Shown here piece by piece: positions 45,460 through 54,253 of a DNA stretch of 64,000 nucleotides; position 1 is the stretch's first letter; each line of letters begins with the position of its first letter. The translations under genes and the position numbers were made by a program. The DNA comes from Pseudomonas sp. EpS/L25. Its GTDB lineage: Bacteria > Pseudomonadota > Gammaproteobacteria > Pseudomonadales > Pseudomonadaceae. The stretch is taken from the NCBI RefSeq assembly GCF_001512295.1, contig NZ_LNUP01000001.1, forward strand, positions 115,651-179,650, written 5' to 3'. The notes beneath the pieces are model-generated. The model did no database searches. It was not told where the DNA came from and saw only the letters and a program-made list of their open reading frames with translations.

Positions 45460-45526
45460 TATTGACGAATGTGGATTCGATATATGCTTATAAAATCGAA
45501 ATACAGTTGACTAAAATTCGTCAATA
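45460..45526. promoter_or_regulatory. Nested operator dyads between the MFS and LysR genes
   Basis: TATTGACGAAT (45460-45470) and ATTCGTCAATA (45516-45526) are perfect 11-bp inverted repeats. Inside them TTCGAT (45476-45481) and ATCGAA (45495-45500) form a second perfect dyad. The block is AT-rich in a GC-rich element and fits binding sites for the divergent LysR protein. Confidence 0.65.
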
Positions 45527-45534
45527 GGAGCGCT

Positions 45535-46467
45535 ATGAATACGCCAGACCCTTTCCGGGGCATCGCCGTCTTCATGCAGGTCGTGCAGGCTGGCAGCTTC
45601 ACCTTGGCGGCCGAGCGACTGGACATGAGCAAGTCGGGCGTCGCCAAGAGCATCGCCCGCCTGGAAGCCGCGCTGGGCGTGCGCCTGTTCCAGCGGACCA
45701 CGCGCCACTTGAGCTTGACCGAGGAAGGTCGCCAGTTCAGCGACGGATGCTTGCGCGCCGTCGCTGAACTGGAAAGCGCACAGGCGCTGGTGACTGCCCA
45801 GCGCCAGGAACTGGCGGGACGCATGCGTGTCGATCTGCCCGTGGTCTTCGGCCGGCGCTGGGTGTTGCCGGCGTTGTTGGAAATCGCCGCAGAACACCCC
45901 GCGCTCGAACTGGATGTCAGCCTGACCGACCGCCAGGTCGATCTGGTCGAAGACAGCATTGACTTGGTGATCCGCATCGGGCCGCTGCAAGACAGCGCCA
46001 CACTGGTCGCCAAACCCTTGGGCGTTCAGCAGGCCGTACTGATCGCGCATCCCGACTATCTGGCCCGGCACGGCCAGCCGCAAACCCCGGACGATCTGCA
46101 TGGACACGCCTGCATCACCTTTGGCAGCGGCGGGCAAACACGGCCCTGGCACTTCCTTGACAGCAAAGGCCGCAATCAACCTTTGACAGTGCGCGGGCGG
46201 CTGGGCCTGAACCATAGCGAGGCCATCCTGGACGCAGCGTTGGCCGGGCACGGCATCGCGTTGCTGTCCGACTGGCTGGTTGCCGAGCACCTCCGCGCGG
46301 GACGGTTGCTGCGTGTATTGCCCGAGGTCCGAACCCAGGGATTCCCGATCCATGCGGTCTGGCAGAAGAACCGACATCTGTCGGCCAAGGTACGGCGCGT
46401 GGTGGATTTGCTGGCCGAACGGTTTTTGCCGGAGCCTCCTTGGGAAGAAAGAAGTCGCGTCTCATGA
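45535..46467 (+). CDS. LysR-family transcriptional regulator
   Basis: A 310-aa regulator of the AaeR/DmlR-like subgroup (FRGIAVFMQVVQAGSFTLAAERL, HTH about 18-60 with MSKSGVAKSIARLE). The effector domain is complete. It probably controls the divergent MFS-EthD operon. Its last 6 bp overlap the end of the convergent relaxase gene. Confidence 0.9.
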   Translation: MNTPDPFRGIAVFMQVVQAGSFTLAAERLDMSKSGVAKSIARLEAALGVRLFQRTTRHLSLTEEGRQFSDGCLRAVAELESAQALVTAQRQELAGRMRVDLPVVFGRRWVLPALLEIAAEHPALELDVSLTDRQVDLVEDSIDLVIRIGPLQDSATLVAKPLGVQQAVLIAHPDYLARHGQPQTPDDLHGHACITFGSGGQTRPWHFLDSKGRNQPLTVRGRLGLNHSEAILDAALAGHGIALLSDWLVAEHLRAGRLLRVLPEVRTQGFPIHAVWQKNRHLSAKVRRVVDLLAERFLPEPPWEERSRVS

Positions 46468-48459
46468 AATGGATTGCCCCCTCTGTCTCCCAAGCTCCCA
46501 AGACACGCCATCACCGCGCACCGTCGCGGCGAGCTGCTGCCCCAGCCGCGGTTCGATCACCGGCTTCCATGGCACCAGCGAGAAGCCCATGCCGTCATCG
46601 AGCATCGCGTAGCGCCCGCTGGCGAGCATGACGCTGCGCCGGTAGATACCCGCCACGCGCTGCCCATCGGCTATGGGGCGATGCTCCAGGCCGGTTTCCG
46701 CCGCAATGTCCTTGGCGGTCTGCGCCAGCTCCCGATTGCGCAGCGTGCCCAGCAGATTGCGTGCCAGGATCACGTGCTGCCCGTGCCGCTGCGCCAGCCC
46801 CTGTTCTTCGAGGAAGACGGCGCGCTGCTGCATCGCTTGCTTGGCGTCTCCACCAAAGCCCAGGTCGCCCAGTCCTCGACCGCCGCCGATCAACTGCTGA
46901 TCGAGCCAAGTTGCGCCGATGACGCGGGCCTGCCGCTCGATGGGAAGATGGGATTTCAGCTCCACGGCCACGCCGCCCAGGCGCTGCGCGTCGTACTGGC
47001 GGCCACGTTCGGCCAGATCGTCCGGCACCTTCCATAACCCTTCGGCCACACGCTCCACGATGCCGGCCCGGCGCAGGGCTTCCAGCCGCCTGACGTGGGC
47101 AGCGACGACTTCCTGCGGGTCGCGTGCGGGCTTGGCCCGGCCCTGTTCAATGGCCAGGTGATGGTCGGTGCGGTACAGGCCATCGTTCGCCAGCGCGGCG
47201 ATGTTCTTGTCGGCCGCGCGCACGTCAGCCGATCCCTTCACCTCCACCACGGCGCCGATCGGGTAGTTCGCCAGCTCATCCCGAGCGTTCAGTGCAACGT
47301 AGTGGGCCTTGCCGTCCACGCCGTCGATGACCAGATAGCCGCGGTCGTGCAGCTCGTCGGCCAGCCCCTTCGCGGCCACGCGGCCGATGATGCTACGGCC
47401 GCTTCCATCGTCATTCTGGCCTGGCTCGAACACGACCAGCTCACGCGGCTGGCCGCTCATGGCCCGCTGCATCGTGCGGATGATGTCACCGCGCTCGCCC
47501 AGGGCACGCAAGGTCTTCTCGGCATCGGCGTGGACGGCCCAAGTGCCGGGCTGCATCTCGTCGGCCAGGCCCAGGCGCTGCAAGCGTTGCAGGCGGCCGA
47601 TCAGCAGCAGGCGTTGGCGCTGCAAGCGGGGTTCGTTGAGCCGTTCGACCTGCACACGGCCATCGTCGCCGGCCTCGCGCTGCAAGGTACGATCCAGGCT
47701 CGTCCACCGCTCCTGTTCCACCTCGCGCTCCAAGGTCTGCTGGATCTCCAGTTCGGTGCGCGGCCCCAGCCATTCGGTCGCCAGTTCGGCGGCGCGATGG
47801 CGTAAGCCGTGGGCGATGTAGTCGCCCGCGACGATGAGGTCTTTGCCGGTATCGTCGCACCCGCGCACGATCAGGTGGGTGTGCGGGTTGTCGGTGTTCC
47901 AGTGATCGACCGCCACCCAATCGAGTCGCGTGCCCAGGTCGGCTTCCATGCGGTTCACCAGGTGCCGGGTGTAGGTACGCAGGTCGTCCAGTTCCTCGCC
48001 GGCTTCCGGTGAAACGATGAAGCGGAAATGGTGCCGGTCGTCGGCGCAGCGTTCCTTGAAGGCATCGAGGTCGGCTTCGTCGGCCTGCGGCCCATAGGCC
48101 CGCCCAGGTACGCCATCGCGGCCCGCGCCGTCGCGCTCGACGTAACGCAGGTGCTTGGCGAGCGATTGCGGGCTGGCCCGCTGGTGATTAACCAGCAAGG
48201 TCTTGATGGTCACGCGCCGCGACAGGGGCGTCAGCTTCGCCCCGGCGAAGCGCGCTGCCGTGTGGCCGCGTCCCAAGCGCGAGCCGGGACGCTGGCCGGT
48301 GCCATGCGCCGATGCCGAACGGCGCACCGTGGACTTGCCACCACTGGCCTTGCCGGCCTGCTTGAGCACCCTGGAGACGAAGCTCTGCCCCTGGCCCTTG
48401 CCCCGGTTCTTCGGGGCGCTGGGGCGCACCCTGAAATCGTCGTCGTGACGGTTTGTCAT
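46462..48459 (-). CDS. traI: Relaxase TraI with C-terminal DUF3363
   Basis: Nicks the ICE at oriT and pilots the strand into the recipient. The 665-aa protein has a basic N-terminus, HHFRFIVSPE (about 143-152) and the metal-binding HWNTDNPHTH motif (186-195), then a long DUF3363 region. The start ATG 48459 has GGGAG 7 bases upstream. This VirD2-like relaxase is standard in Tn4371-type elements. Confidence 0.92.
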   Translation of the reverse strand: MTNRHDDDFRVRPSAPKNRGKGQGQSFVSRVLKQAGKASGGKSTVRRSASAHGTGQRPGSRLGRGHTAARFAGAKLTPLSRRVTIKTLLVNHQRASPQSLAKHLRYVERDGAGRDGVPGRAYGPQADEADLDAFKERCADDRHHFRFIVSPEAGEELDDLRTYTRHLVNRMEADLGTRLDWVAVDHWNTDNPHTHLIVRGCDDTGKDLIVAGDYIAHGLRHRAAELATEWLGPRTELEIQQTLEREVEQERWTSLDRTLQREAGDDGRVQVERLNEPRLQRQRLLLIGRLQRLQRLGLADEMQPGTWAVHADAEKTLRALGERGDIIRTMQRAMSGQPRELVVFEPGQNDDGSGRSIIGRVAAKGLADELHDRGYLVIDGVDGKAHYVALNARDELANYPIGAVVEVKGSADVRAADKNIAALANDGLYRTDHHLAIEQGRAKPARDPQEVVAAHVRRLEALRRAGIVERVAEGLWKVPDDLAERGRQYDAQRLGGVAVELKSHLPIERQARVIGATWLDQQLIGGGRGLGDLGFGGDAKQAMQQRAVFLEEQGLAQRHGQHVILARNLLGTLRNRELAQTAKDIAAETGLEHRPIADGQRVAGIYRRSVMLASGRYAMLDDGMGFSLVPWKPVIEPRLGQQLAATVRGDGVSWELGRQRGQSIS

Positions 48460-48907
48460 CGCGGTTCTCCCTGCAAGCTCTGGCGTGCCCTGTCGTGCGA
48501 AGCACGCGGGCATGCCAGCATCGCTGCGGGCTTCGCGCCACACGCGGCACGGCGGCGAAGCCGCGCCGTGCCGCGCCACCCCCACGTGCAGACTGGCTTT
48601 GCGGACCGACAGGTGCCGCCCCCTTTTGTCTTGCCTTCCGCCTTTGCCCTACGCTGTCGCTCCGGGCCTCGGCGACCCGGCGGCGCCGCTGCACCCGCAG
48701 CCAGCCCGCCGGCGAACGCGGCCACGGCCACAGGCCGGCAGCGTTCGAGGCAAGACGCCTGCACGTGGGACGGCTGCGCCGAAGGCAGCGCGAAGTGCGG
48801 TGCGAATGCACCCGCACTGCACGCGCGACGACACGGCGACGCCCAGCAGAACGACACGCCTGATGGCACGACAAGATGCACTGCAACGTGCAGCGAGTCG
48901 GCGGCCA
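48460..48907. other. Gene-free region between traI and traF; candidate oriT
   Basis: No convincing gene lies in these 448 bp. A large imperfect hairpin (48482-48516, GAA loop) lies 23 bp before the traI start, a second inverted repeat pairs 48544-48554 with 48564-48574, and a single iteron copy lies at 48855-48872. Hairpins directly upstream of a relaxase gene are typical of oriT, but the nick site was not identified. Confidence 0.45.
48855..48872 (+). repeat. Orphan iteron copy near traI/traF
   Basis: CACGCCTGATGGCACGAC matches the three iterons at 51191-51255, with one change from the third copy (A to G). It lies 36 bp past the traF stop. Confidence 0.75.
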
Positions 48908-49516
48908 TCATGGGCGTGTCTCCAGCCAGACCGGATGCGCAACACCGATCACGGCGGATGCGCTGACCGGCCCGAAATACCGGCTGTCCAACGATGCCGG
49001 ATTCGTCACGCTCAACAGGAACAGCTCGCCCGGTTCGAGGCGGCGGCAAAGCTGCAAGGATGGCAGCGCCCGGCCCATCCGGTCGGCAGGCAGCGCGGCG
49101 GCCACCGGCACGCCGTCGATGCGAACCTGCCCAGCGACGATGCAGACGTGTTGCGGCCCGACCGCGCCCACACGTTTGAGGAGCGGAACGTGTGCCGGCA
49201 GGTAGCCGCGCTGCGCAGCGAGCGCGGCAGCGTCGGCGGGCAATCGGGTCAGGACGATGCTGCCCACGGAAAAAGGTCGTGGTAGCGAGGCAGCCTGATG
49301 GTCAAGCGGCTGCACGCGATACCAGCCGACCGGCACGCTGTCGGACGGGTTGTAGATCAGGCGCGGCAGCGGCTGCACGAACGTCGCCCAGGCCAGCGCA
49401 GCGAGGCCGAAGGCGGCGAAGCCCGCCAGCACGATGCGAGCGCGCAAACGTGAGTGCGGCGAGCGAGGATGCGGCGCGGCTTCGGGCGTACGCGCGACGG
49501 TGGAATGGGCGGTCAT
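48908..49516 (-). CDS. traF: TraF, S26-family conjugal peptidase
   Basis: A signal-peptidase-like protein that in RP4 matures and cyclises the TrbC pilin. One membrane helix (about 28-48) precedes NPSDSVPVGWYRV with the catalytic Ser at about 60. LLKRVGAVG carries the general-base Lys at about 114. 202 aa. Its ATG overlaps the DUF2840 stop. Confidence 0.9.
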   Translation of the reverse strand: MTAHSTVARTPEAAPHPRSPHSRLRARIVLAGFAAFGLAALAWATFVQPLPRLIYNPSDSVPVGWYRVQPLDHQAASLPRPFSVGSIVLTRLPADAAALAAQRGYLPAHVPLLKRVGAVGPQHVCIVAGQVRIDGVPVAAALPADRMGRALPSLQLCRRLEPGELFLLSVTNPASLDSRYFGPVSASAVIGVAHPVWLETRP

Positions 49517-50070
49517 GGCAGCGCCCTCCCGGCCAGCCAGGCGGCGTGCCGCTCGGCGGTGTATTCGAGCAGTGCCAGGCGGGCCGCCAGACGGTTGCCC
49601 AGCGTGCGCCAGTACGCGGGCGACACGTCGATGGCGGCGATGCCCTGCGCCTCGATGCCGTCGATTCGCTCCAGCACGGCACGTACCGCGTTCTCGCCTT
49701 CGGCGTGCAGCAGCAGGCGTGCGCCCGGCCGCACGCCGGGGATGCGCTGCATGTCGTCCAGCGGCGTGGCGGCTTGCATCACCATGAGCTGCCAGCGGAT
49801 CGTGCCGTAGTCGTTTGCTTCCCAGCGCACGCGGCAGAACATTGCACGCGGCAGGAACACCGCACAGCGCCGCCAGCGGTCGAGCCGCAGCGTGCGCGCC
49901 GGTTCGCCGAAACGCAGGTAGAGCTTGAAGCGCGGTTCGATGTAGGCGAGCGATACGCGAGTCAGCGGCACGTTGCCAGCCTGGCCGGCGAGCGTCGAAA
50001 GCGAAGGCGGCGGCGCAGCAGCCGGTGCAGCCGTCGCCGCGTGAGCGGCAGGCAAGGCGGATGCGTTCAT
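49513..50070 (-). CDS. DUF2840 family protein
   Basis: A 185-aa protein of unknown function always found between the RHH gene and traF in this ICE family. It has an Ala/Pro-rich N-terminus and a compact domain from about residue 35 (LTRVSLAYIEPRFKLYLRFG). It overlaps both neighbours by 4 bp. Confidence 0.8.
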   Translation of the reverse strand: MNASALPAAHAATAAPAAAPPPSLSTLAGQAGNVPLTRVSLAYIEPRFKLYLRFGEPARTLRLDRWRRCAVFLPRAMFCRVRWEANDYGTIRWQLMVMQAATPLDDMQRIPGVRPGARLLLHAEGENAVRAVLERIDGIEAQGIAAIDVSPAYWRTLGNRLAARLALLEYTAERHAAWLAGRALP

Positions 50071-50354
50071 GGCAGGGTCTCCGGGCGCTTATCGGGAAAT
50101 TCCCGTTCCAGCAGGCCGCGCAGCAGGTCGGCCACGGTCACGCCCTGGCCGAAGGCGGCGATCTTGATGCGCGCGCGCAGCGCGGGCGTCACGTCGAACG
50201 TTAGGCGTGCGGTGTATAGGTCGCCCTTATTCAGCGCATCGGCATCGCCCTGGCGAATCCACGCCTCGGCGTGCGGATTCGCGGGCGGACGTGCGCCGAT
50301 GCCGACGCGCTTGCTGGCACGCGAACCGTTGCGGGTGGTGCTGTCGCTGCTCAT
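50067..50354 (-). CDS. Ribbon-helix-helix partition-type protein
   Basis: A 95-aa protein that starts MSSDSTTRNGSRASK and carries an RHH-like domain near ARLTFDVTPALRARIKIAAF...TVADLLRGLLE. Its ATG overlaps the parA stop (ATGA), so it probably acts as the ParA partner or centromere-binding protein. The nearby iterons are possible targets. Confidence 0.75.
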   Translation of the reverse strand: MSSDSTTRNGSRASKRVGIGARPPANPHAEAWIRQGDADALNKGDLYTARLTFDVTPALRARIKIAAFGQGVTVADLLRGLLEREFPDKRPETLP

Positions 50355-50989
50355 GCCGGCCACCGCAGCAGTTCATCGACCAGCGCAGCGATCTCGCGTG
50401 CGGCGGCGCTGTCGGGCGCGGTTTCGCGGGCGAGCCGGCCAGCGGCCACGCTGTCGGCGAAGACGATGCGCTGGCGCACTTCGCTGCGCAGCGCCGGCAG
50501 CGGCTGTTCGGCCAGCGATTGCCGTGCTTCCCTGCCGATGATGGTGGTACTGACGCGCCGGTTGATGACGAAGGCCGCGCGCAGCGCAGGTCGGAACACC
50601 TGCGCCTCACGGATCAGCGCCACCATCTCGGCGCTGGCCCACAGGTCATACGGGCTGGGCTGCACGGGAATCAGCACGCGCTCGGCCGCCAGCAGCGCGG
50701 AACGCGCCAGGGCGGCGATGCGCGGCGGGCCGTCGATGATGACGTGATCGGCGCGGCGGGCCAGCTCCGGCGCTTCCTGATGCAGCGTTTCGCGGGCGAG
50801 GCCCAAGGCGCTGAACAACCGTGGCAAGCCCTGCTGGCTTCTGCGCTGCGTCCAGTCCAGCGACGAACCCTGCGGGTCGGCGTCCAGCAGGATGACGTGC
50901 AGACCGCGCATCGCCAGCTCGCCGGCGATGTGGGTGGCGAGCGTGGTCTTGCCGACGCCGCCTTTTTGGTTGAGCAGTGCGACGATCAT
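50351..50989 (-). CDS. parA: ParA-family partition ATPase
   Basis: A 212-aa Walker-type ATPase. The deviant Walker A motif KGGVGKTT lies at 9-16, VILLDADPQGS binds Mg, and DHVIIDGPPR is Walker B. ATG 50989 is chosen for its GGAGGG ribosome site. It is first in the operon parA-RHH-DUF2840-traF-traI and probably stabilises the excised ICE. Confidence 0.93.
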   Translation of the reverse strand: MIVALLNQKGGVGKTTLATHIAGELAMRGLHVILLDADPQGSSLDWTQRRSQQGLPRLFSALGLARETLHQEAPELARRADHVIIDGPPRIAALARSALLAAERVLIPVQPSPYDLWASAEMVALIREAQVFRPALRAAFVINRRVSTTIIGREARQSLAEQPLPALRSEVRQRIVFADSVAAGRLARETAPDSAAAREIAALVDELLRWPA

Positions 50990-51190
50990 GGCGTAGCCCT
51001 CCATGCTGGAAAGCCTTGCGTCGATTCGCCTGCGAAACCTGTCAGTTGGTGGCAGGTTTTTCCCGCCGTTTGTGGCCGCATGGCGGTTATCCATCGCAGC
51101 GGCGCTTCTCTACTAAAAGTTAGAGATTTTGAAGTTAGGTAGTTAGGGGACGCGCAAACCCAATGCTGGCGCGCATTTGCGGCCGATTGG

Positions 51191-51255
51191 CACGCCTGAT
51201 AGCACGATAGGCCCACGCCTGATAGCACGATACCCCGCACGCCTGATAGCACGAC
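51191..51255 (+). repeat. Three 18-bp iterons between parA and repA
   Basis: CACGCCTGATAGCACGAT occurs at 51191-51208 and 51214-51231, and with a final C at 51238-51255. The copies are 23 and 24 bp apart, about two helical turns, so a protein could bind them on one face. They lie after the repA stop and upstream of parA, the usual place for a replication origin or a par operator. Confidence 0.85.
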
Positions 51256-51278
51256 ACTATTCACAGGCTTTCCCGAAG

Positions 51279-52136
51279 TTATCCCCGTGCCGTTTGCGGC
51301 ACGGGCCGGAACGTCAGCAGCTCCATGCCGTTGTCCGGCATCCGCTCGATGCCCAGGACGTAGCCGGGCAGCGACTGTCGCGCGACCAGCGCGCGCAGGT
51401 CGCAGGCGAAGTCGTAGGGCTTGGCCGTGCTGCCGGATTTCTGGTGCAGGTAGCGGAAGTCGAACTGCCAGCCGTATGCCTGCTTGCCGCCGTGCTTGCG
51501 CACCAGGCGGTACAGCCAGCGCTCGATGCCGCCGGTCAGCCGGAAATACGCCGGGTCGATGGTCAGCACCAGGGCAGCGTCGAGCACGCCCGCGTAGAAC
51601 CAGTCCGGTAGGATCAGCTCGATGCCCAGCGGCGTGCCGCTGACATCGGCCAGCTCTTTCCATTCGTTGATCCATGAGAAGCGATGCAGGCGCCGCCCGG
51701 TCGTCTCGCGAATGGACGTGGCCACCGTGGTCGATTGCAGGCGATCCAACGCGGCCTTGAGGCGCTGGTAGTCGCGCAGCGACTTGCCGCGCCCGATGAA
51801 GCGCAGGATCTCGTAAGGCGTCGCGCGCATCAGCCGCGACGGCCGCAGGCCCGCGTCCTTCGCCTCCACGATCTGCGAGGCCGCCCATACCAGCACGTCC
51901 GCATCCCAAATCGTGGCGATGCCGTGCTCCTGCGTGCCTTCCACGCGGATCGTCACGTTGCCCGCCCGGAAGTCGATGGGCTTGACCCGCTTGGACTTGG
52001 CGAGCGAGAAGAACGGATAGGCCATCAAATCCTGGCTGTCGCGCGGTGCCATGTCGCCGGGCAAGGCGCGGAACAGGTCGAGCTGTTCGCGCTCCTGCAA
52101 CGGCCGCTGCCTGGACGGCAGCGCGGTGCTGGACAT
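51279..52136 (-). CDS. repA: Replication initiator protein A (RPA family)
   Basis: A 285-aa plasmid-type initiator (RPA, pfam10134 from memory) starting MSSTALPSRQRPLQERE with conserved MAYPFFSLAKSKRVKPIDF and RWLYRLVRKHGGKQ. It implies that the excised ICE replicates. The iterons lie just past its stop codon. The frame is open further upstream; 52136 fits homologues. Confidence 0.85.
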   Translation of the reverse strand: MSSTALPSRQRPLQEREQLDLFRALPGDMAPRDSQDLMAYPFFSLAKSKRVKPIDFRAGNVTIRVEGTQEHGIATIWDADVLVWAASQIVEAKDAGLRPSRLMRATPYEILRFIGRGKSLRDYQRLKAALDRLQSTTVATSIRETTGRRLHRFSWINEWKELADVSGTPLGIELILPDWFYAGVLDAALVLTIDPAYFRLTGGIERWLYRLVRKHGGKQAYGWQFDFRYLHQKSGSTAKPYDFACDLRALVARQSLPGYVLGIERMPDNGMELLTFRPVPQTARG

Positions 52137-52162
52137 GACGATGGCCAGCCGCGCGCCGCCGA

Positions 52163-52444
52163 TCAGCGCGCACGGCTGTCGGCCGAGCGGTGCTCGGCGT
52201 ACTCGGGATCGGAGGTCGTCTCGAAGCTGCGGTCGGCGGCCCAGGCATCGAGGTCGCTCACCGCGTACATGACGCGGCGGCCGAACTTGCGGAACTTCGG
52301 GCCGCCGCCGATCACGCGCTGTTTCTCCAGCGTGCGCGGCGACAGCCGCAGGTATTCGGCGGCTTCGTCGTTGGTCAGGTAGCGTTGGGGCTGCGCGGGC
52401 GCAGCGACAGCAGCGGCGGCAGGCCGCAAGGGAGCGGGTCGCAT
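52163..52444 (-). CDS. AlpA/excisionase-type HTH DNA-binding protein
   Basis: A 93-aa protein with a MerR-like HTH_17 domain: YLTNDEAAEYLRLSPRTLEK...GGPKFRKFGRRVMYAVSDLDAW. ATG 52444 is chosen because GGAGG lies 7 bases upstream; 52459 is in frame but overlaps that site. Such proteins act as regulators or excisionases in ICEs. Confidence 0.85.
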   Translation of the reverse strand: MRPAPLRPAAAAVAAPAQPQRYLTNDEAAEYLRLSPRTLEKQRVIGGGPKFRKFGRRVMYAVSDLDAWAADRSFETTSDPEYAEHRSADSRAR

Positions 52445-52519
52445 GGGATGTACCTCCATCAAGCCCGGCCACACCACGCAGCCGGATAGAGGCACTTTCA
52501 AGAAAGCAAGGCTTCCTGC

Positions 52520-53317
52520 TCAGGGACGTTTTGCAGGGGATGCAGCGCGTCCCTGTGCAACGGGCGGAAGCTGTGCAAGGCGGCGGTAGCCGCCGCGCAT
52601 CAGCGCATCGCCCCGGCGCACCAGCCGGCGAACGCGGGCGCGCAAGGCGCTGTCGGCGTACCAGTCGTCGGCGACGGCATCGGTACCGAACAGTCCTTCC
52701 GCTACTTCGCGCAAGGATGCGCCCGCCAGGGTGCCGTCGAGCGCCTGGAGCGTGTTCAACTCCAGCAATGTGGCGAGTGTCGGTCGTGGCCGTGCCATTC
52801 CCGCGGGTAAGGCGTCGCCAGCGATGGCCAACGTGTCCAGCTCGGCCGCCAGTGCCTGATAGCGGACGCACGGTGTGGCGCAGGCGCGGATGGCATAGGC
52901 GTAGGCCATGCCATCGCTCAGGTCGGGTGCCAGTGCGAAGCGCAGGCAGCAGCTCGGCCAACATGTCAGCAGCATCAGGCGCTTGCCATCGTGGATCAGA
53001 TGCTTCTGGCCGGGAATGCGCCAGAACGCGAAGGCCACCGCATCGGGTGGCGGGTCGGCATCGGGATAGAGTTGCACGACAGCATCGTGGTCAGGGAACC
53101 AGGCCGGATGCGCGTCGCGCGCGTCCAGGGCGGGATCTTCCAGCAGGCGCAGCCCCCAGCGCGCGGCGGCCTCTGGCCGGCGGCGCCGGCGCAGCCAGTC
53201 GCGGCGGTAGTCGGGGTGGCGGCGTAGGTATTCCCACGCCAGCGCGGGGCCGTCGAGATGCAGCGTGTAGAGATACGCGGCGGTCGGATACCAGTGTTCG
53301 GCGCTCGGGGCAGCCAT
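52520..53317 (-). CDS. DUF2285 protein with DUF6499-like N-terminus
   Basis: A 265-aa protein. The N-terminal segment YPTAAYLYTLHLDGPALAWE is the DUF6499-like domain and the C-terminal half is DUF2285 (LRARVRRLVRRGDALM ending). It is conserved next to AlpA and repA in Tn4371-type ICEs. Function unknown; a DNA-binding or replication accessory role is assumed. The start follows AGGAGG by 7 bases. Confidence 0.82.
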   Translation of the reverse strand: MAAPSAEHWYPTAAYLYTLHLDGPALAWEYLRRHPDYRRDWLRRRRRPEAAARWGLRLLEDPALDARDAHPAWFPDHDAVVQLYPDADPPPDAVAFAFWRIPGQKHLIHDGKRLMLLTCWPSCCLRFALAPDLSDGMAYAYAIRACATPCVRYQALAAELDTLAIAGDALPAGMARPRPTLATLLELNTLQALDGTLAGASLREVAEGLFGTDAVADDWYADSALRARVRRLVRRGDALMRGGYRRLAQLPPVAQGRAASPAKRP

Positions 53318-53654
53318 GACGCAACCTCCTGTCATTCAGCAGGAACGTCGCCACGGATTCCGCCGTGCGGGAGCTATCGAGTCGCCATCAAGTCGTCATC
53401 GAAATCGGGGTACGCTGTAACTGCTGGGGTCAAGACCGATTCGCTCCAGGGCATTGCGGAAATCGTCTGAATGCGACGGCTGCGCCGCCACAAAAATGGT
53501 GCGCAGCGTGGAGCACCGTGCAGCAGCCCGCGCCAAAGATCATGACTGTTTGCAGCAGAAGCGCACCGCTTCGGTGCAAGAGTGTGGATTCAGACCGCCC
53601 ACGTCTTGGGTAAGACTGAAATAGTCAGAATGCGCCGTCGTTGGCTGGGACTGC
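53318..53654. other. Gene-free region upstream of the DUF2285-AlpA-repA block
   Basis: No convincing coding frame. It should hold the promoter of the minus-strand genes. A small GCACCG/CGGTGC hairpin lies at 53563-53577. I see no stronger signal. Confidence 0.5.
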
Positions 53655-54005
53655 TCAGTCGGTGATCGAGCCGTTTTCCTCGGCCAGCCGCAGGTACTCC
53701 GACAGCGGCCGCGCCGGCTGGAAGTAGCGATCGCGCATCACCGGTTGCTTGTGTGGCCCAACGATGGACGCCAGATCGGACAGCTTCACATGGCCCAGGC
53801 CGGGCATGCCTATTCCCAAGTCGATCAGCCCCCATGCCGTATCGCCATCGGCCGGGTCGAGCGCGGCCAGCAGCCAGGTGGCGTGCGCGTCAGGGGTGAA
53901 CAGTCGCACCGCCGGCATCGGGTCGATGTTCTGACCGTCGGCGCGTGCCGCGCCGACGGCGAGCAATTGCGCCCGCTGTTCCACGGTGACGAGCGGCTGG
54001 CTCAT
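53655..54005 (-). CDS. DUF2958 family protein
   Basis: A 116-aa protein, with conserved segments VRLFTPDAHATWLLAALDP and IVGPHKQPVMRDRYFQ and the ending SEYLRLAEENGSITD. It is common in conjugative elements and its function is not known. The start at 54005 excludes an upstream Cys-rich stretch that looks non-coding. Confidence 0.82.
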   Translation of the reverse strand: MSQPLVTVEQRAQLLAVGAARADGQNIDPMPAVRLFTPDAHATWLLAALDPADGDTAWGLIDLGIGMPGLGHVKLSDLASIVGPHKQPVMRDRYFQPARPLSEYLRLAEENGSITD

Positions 54006-54240
54006 AGCTCGAATCCCCACGCATCCGAGGATGCACGGATACGATTTTCCGCTGATGCGCGGAACCGCTGAAGCGGATGCGTGCTTTGGCGGGAAAGCAC
54101 GAAGGCACAAGCCATCGAATCCGCACATGCACGGAAACGCCAAAGCGGGAATGTGCAGGCCAGCAAAGACACGGATGCGGTTCCCCGATTCTGTCGGAAT
54201 CCGCCCATGCGGATTGCCGTGAAGGCACGAACACGGAAAT
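54006..54240. repeat. Degenerate repeat-rich region
   Basis: Short imperfect motifs recur: CACGGA(A/T)ACG or its variants at about 54034, 54130, 54170 and 54234, GAATCCGC-like words, and small perfect dyads such as GTGCTTT/AAAGCAC and AATCCGC/GCGGATT. No coding frame is credible. It may be a protein-binding or origin-like region. Confidence 0.4.
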
Positions 54241-54253
54241 CAACGACACCAAA

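Noticed and set aside
51191-51255. Three direct repeats as a CRISPR array
   Set aside because: Spacers are only 5-6 bp, there are no cas genes, and the position beside repA fits iterons.
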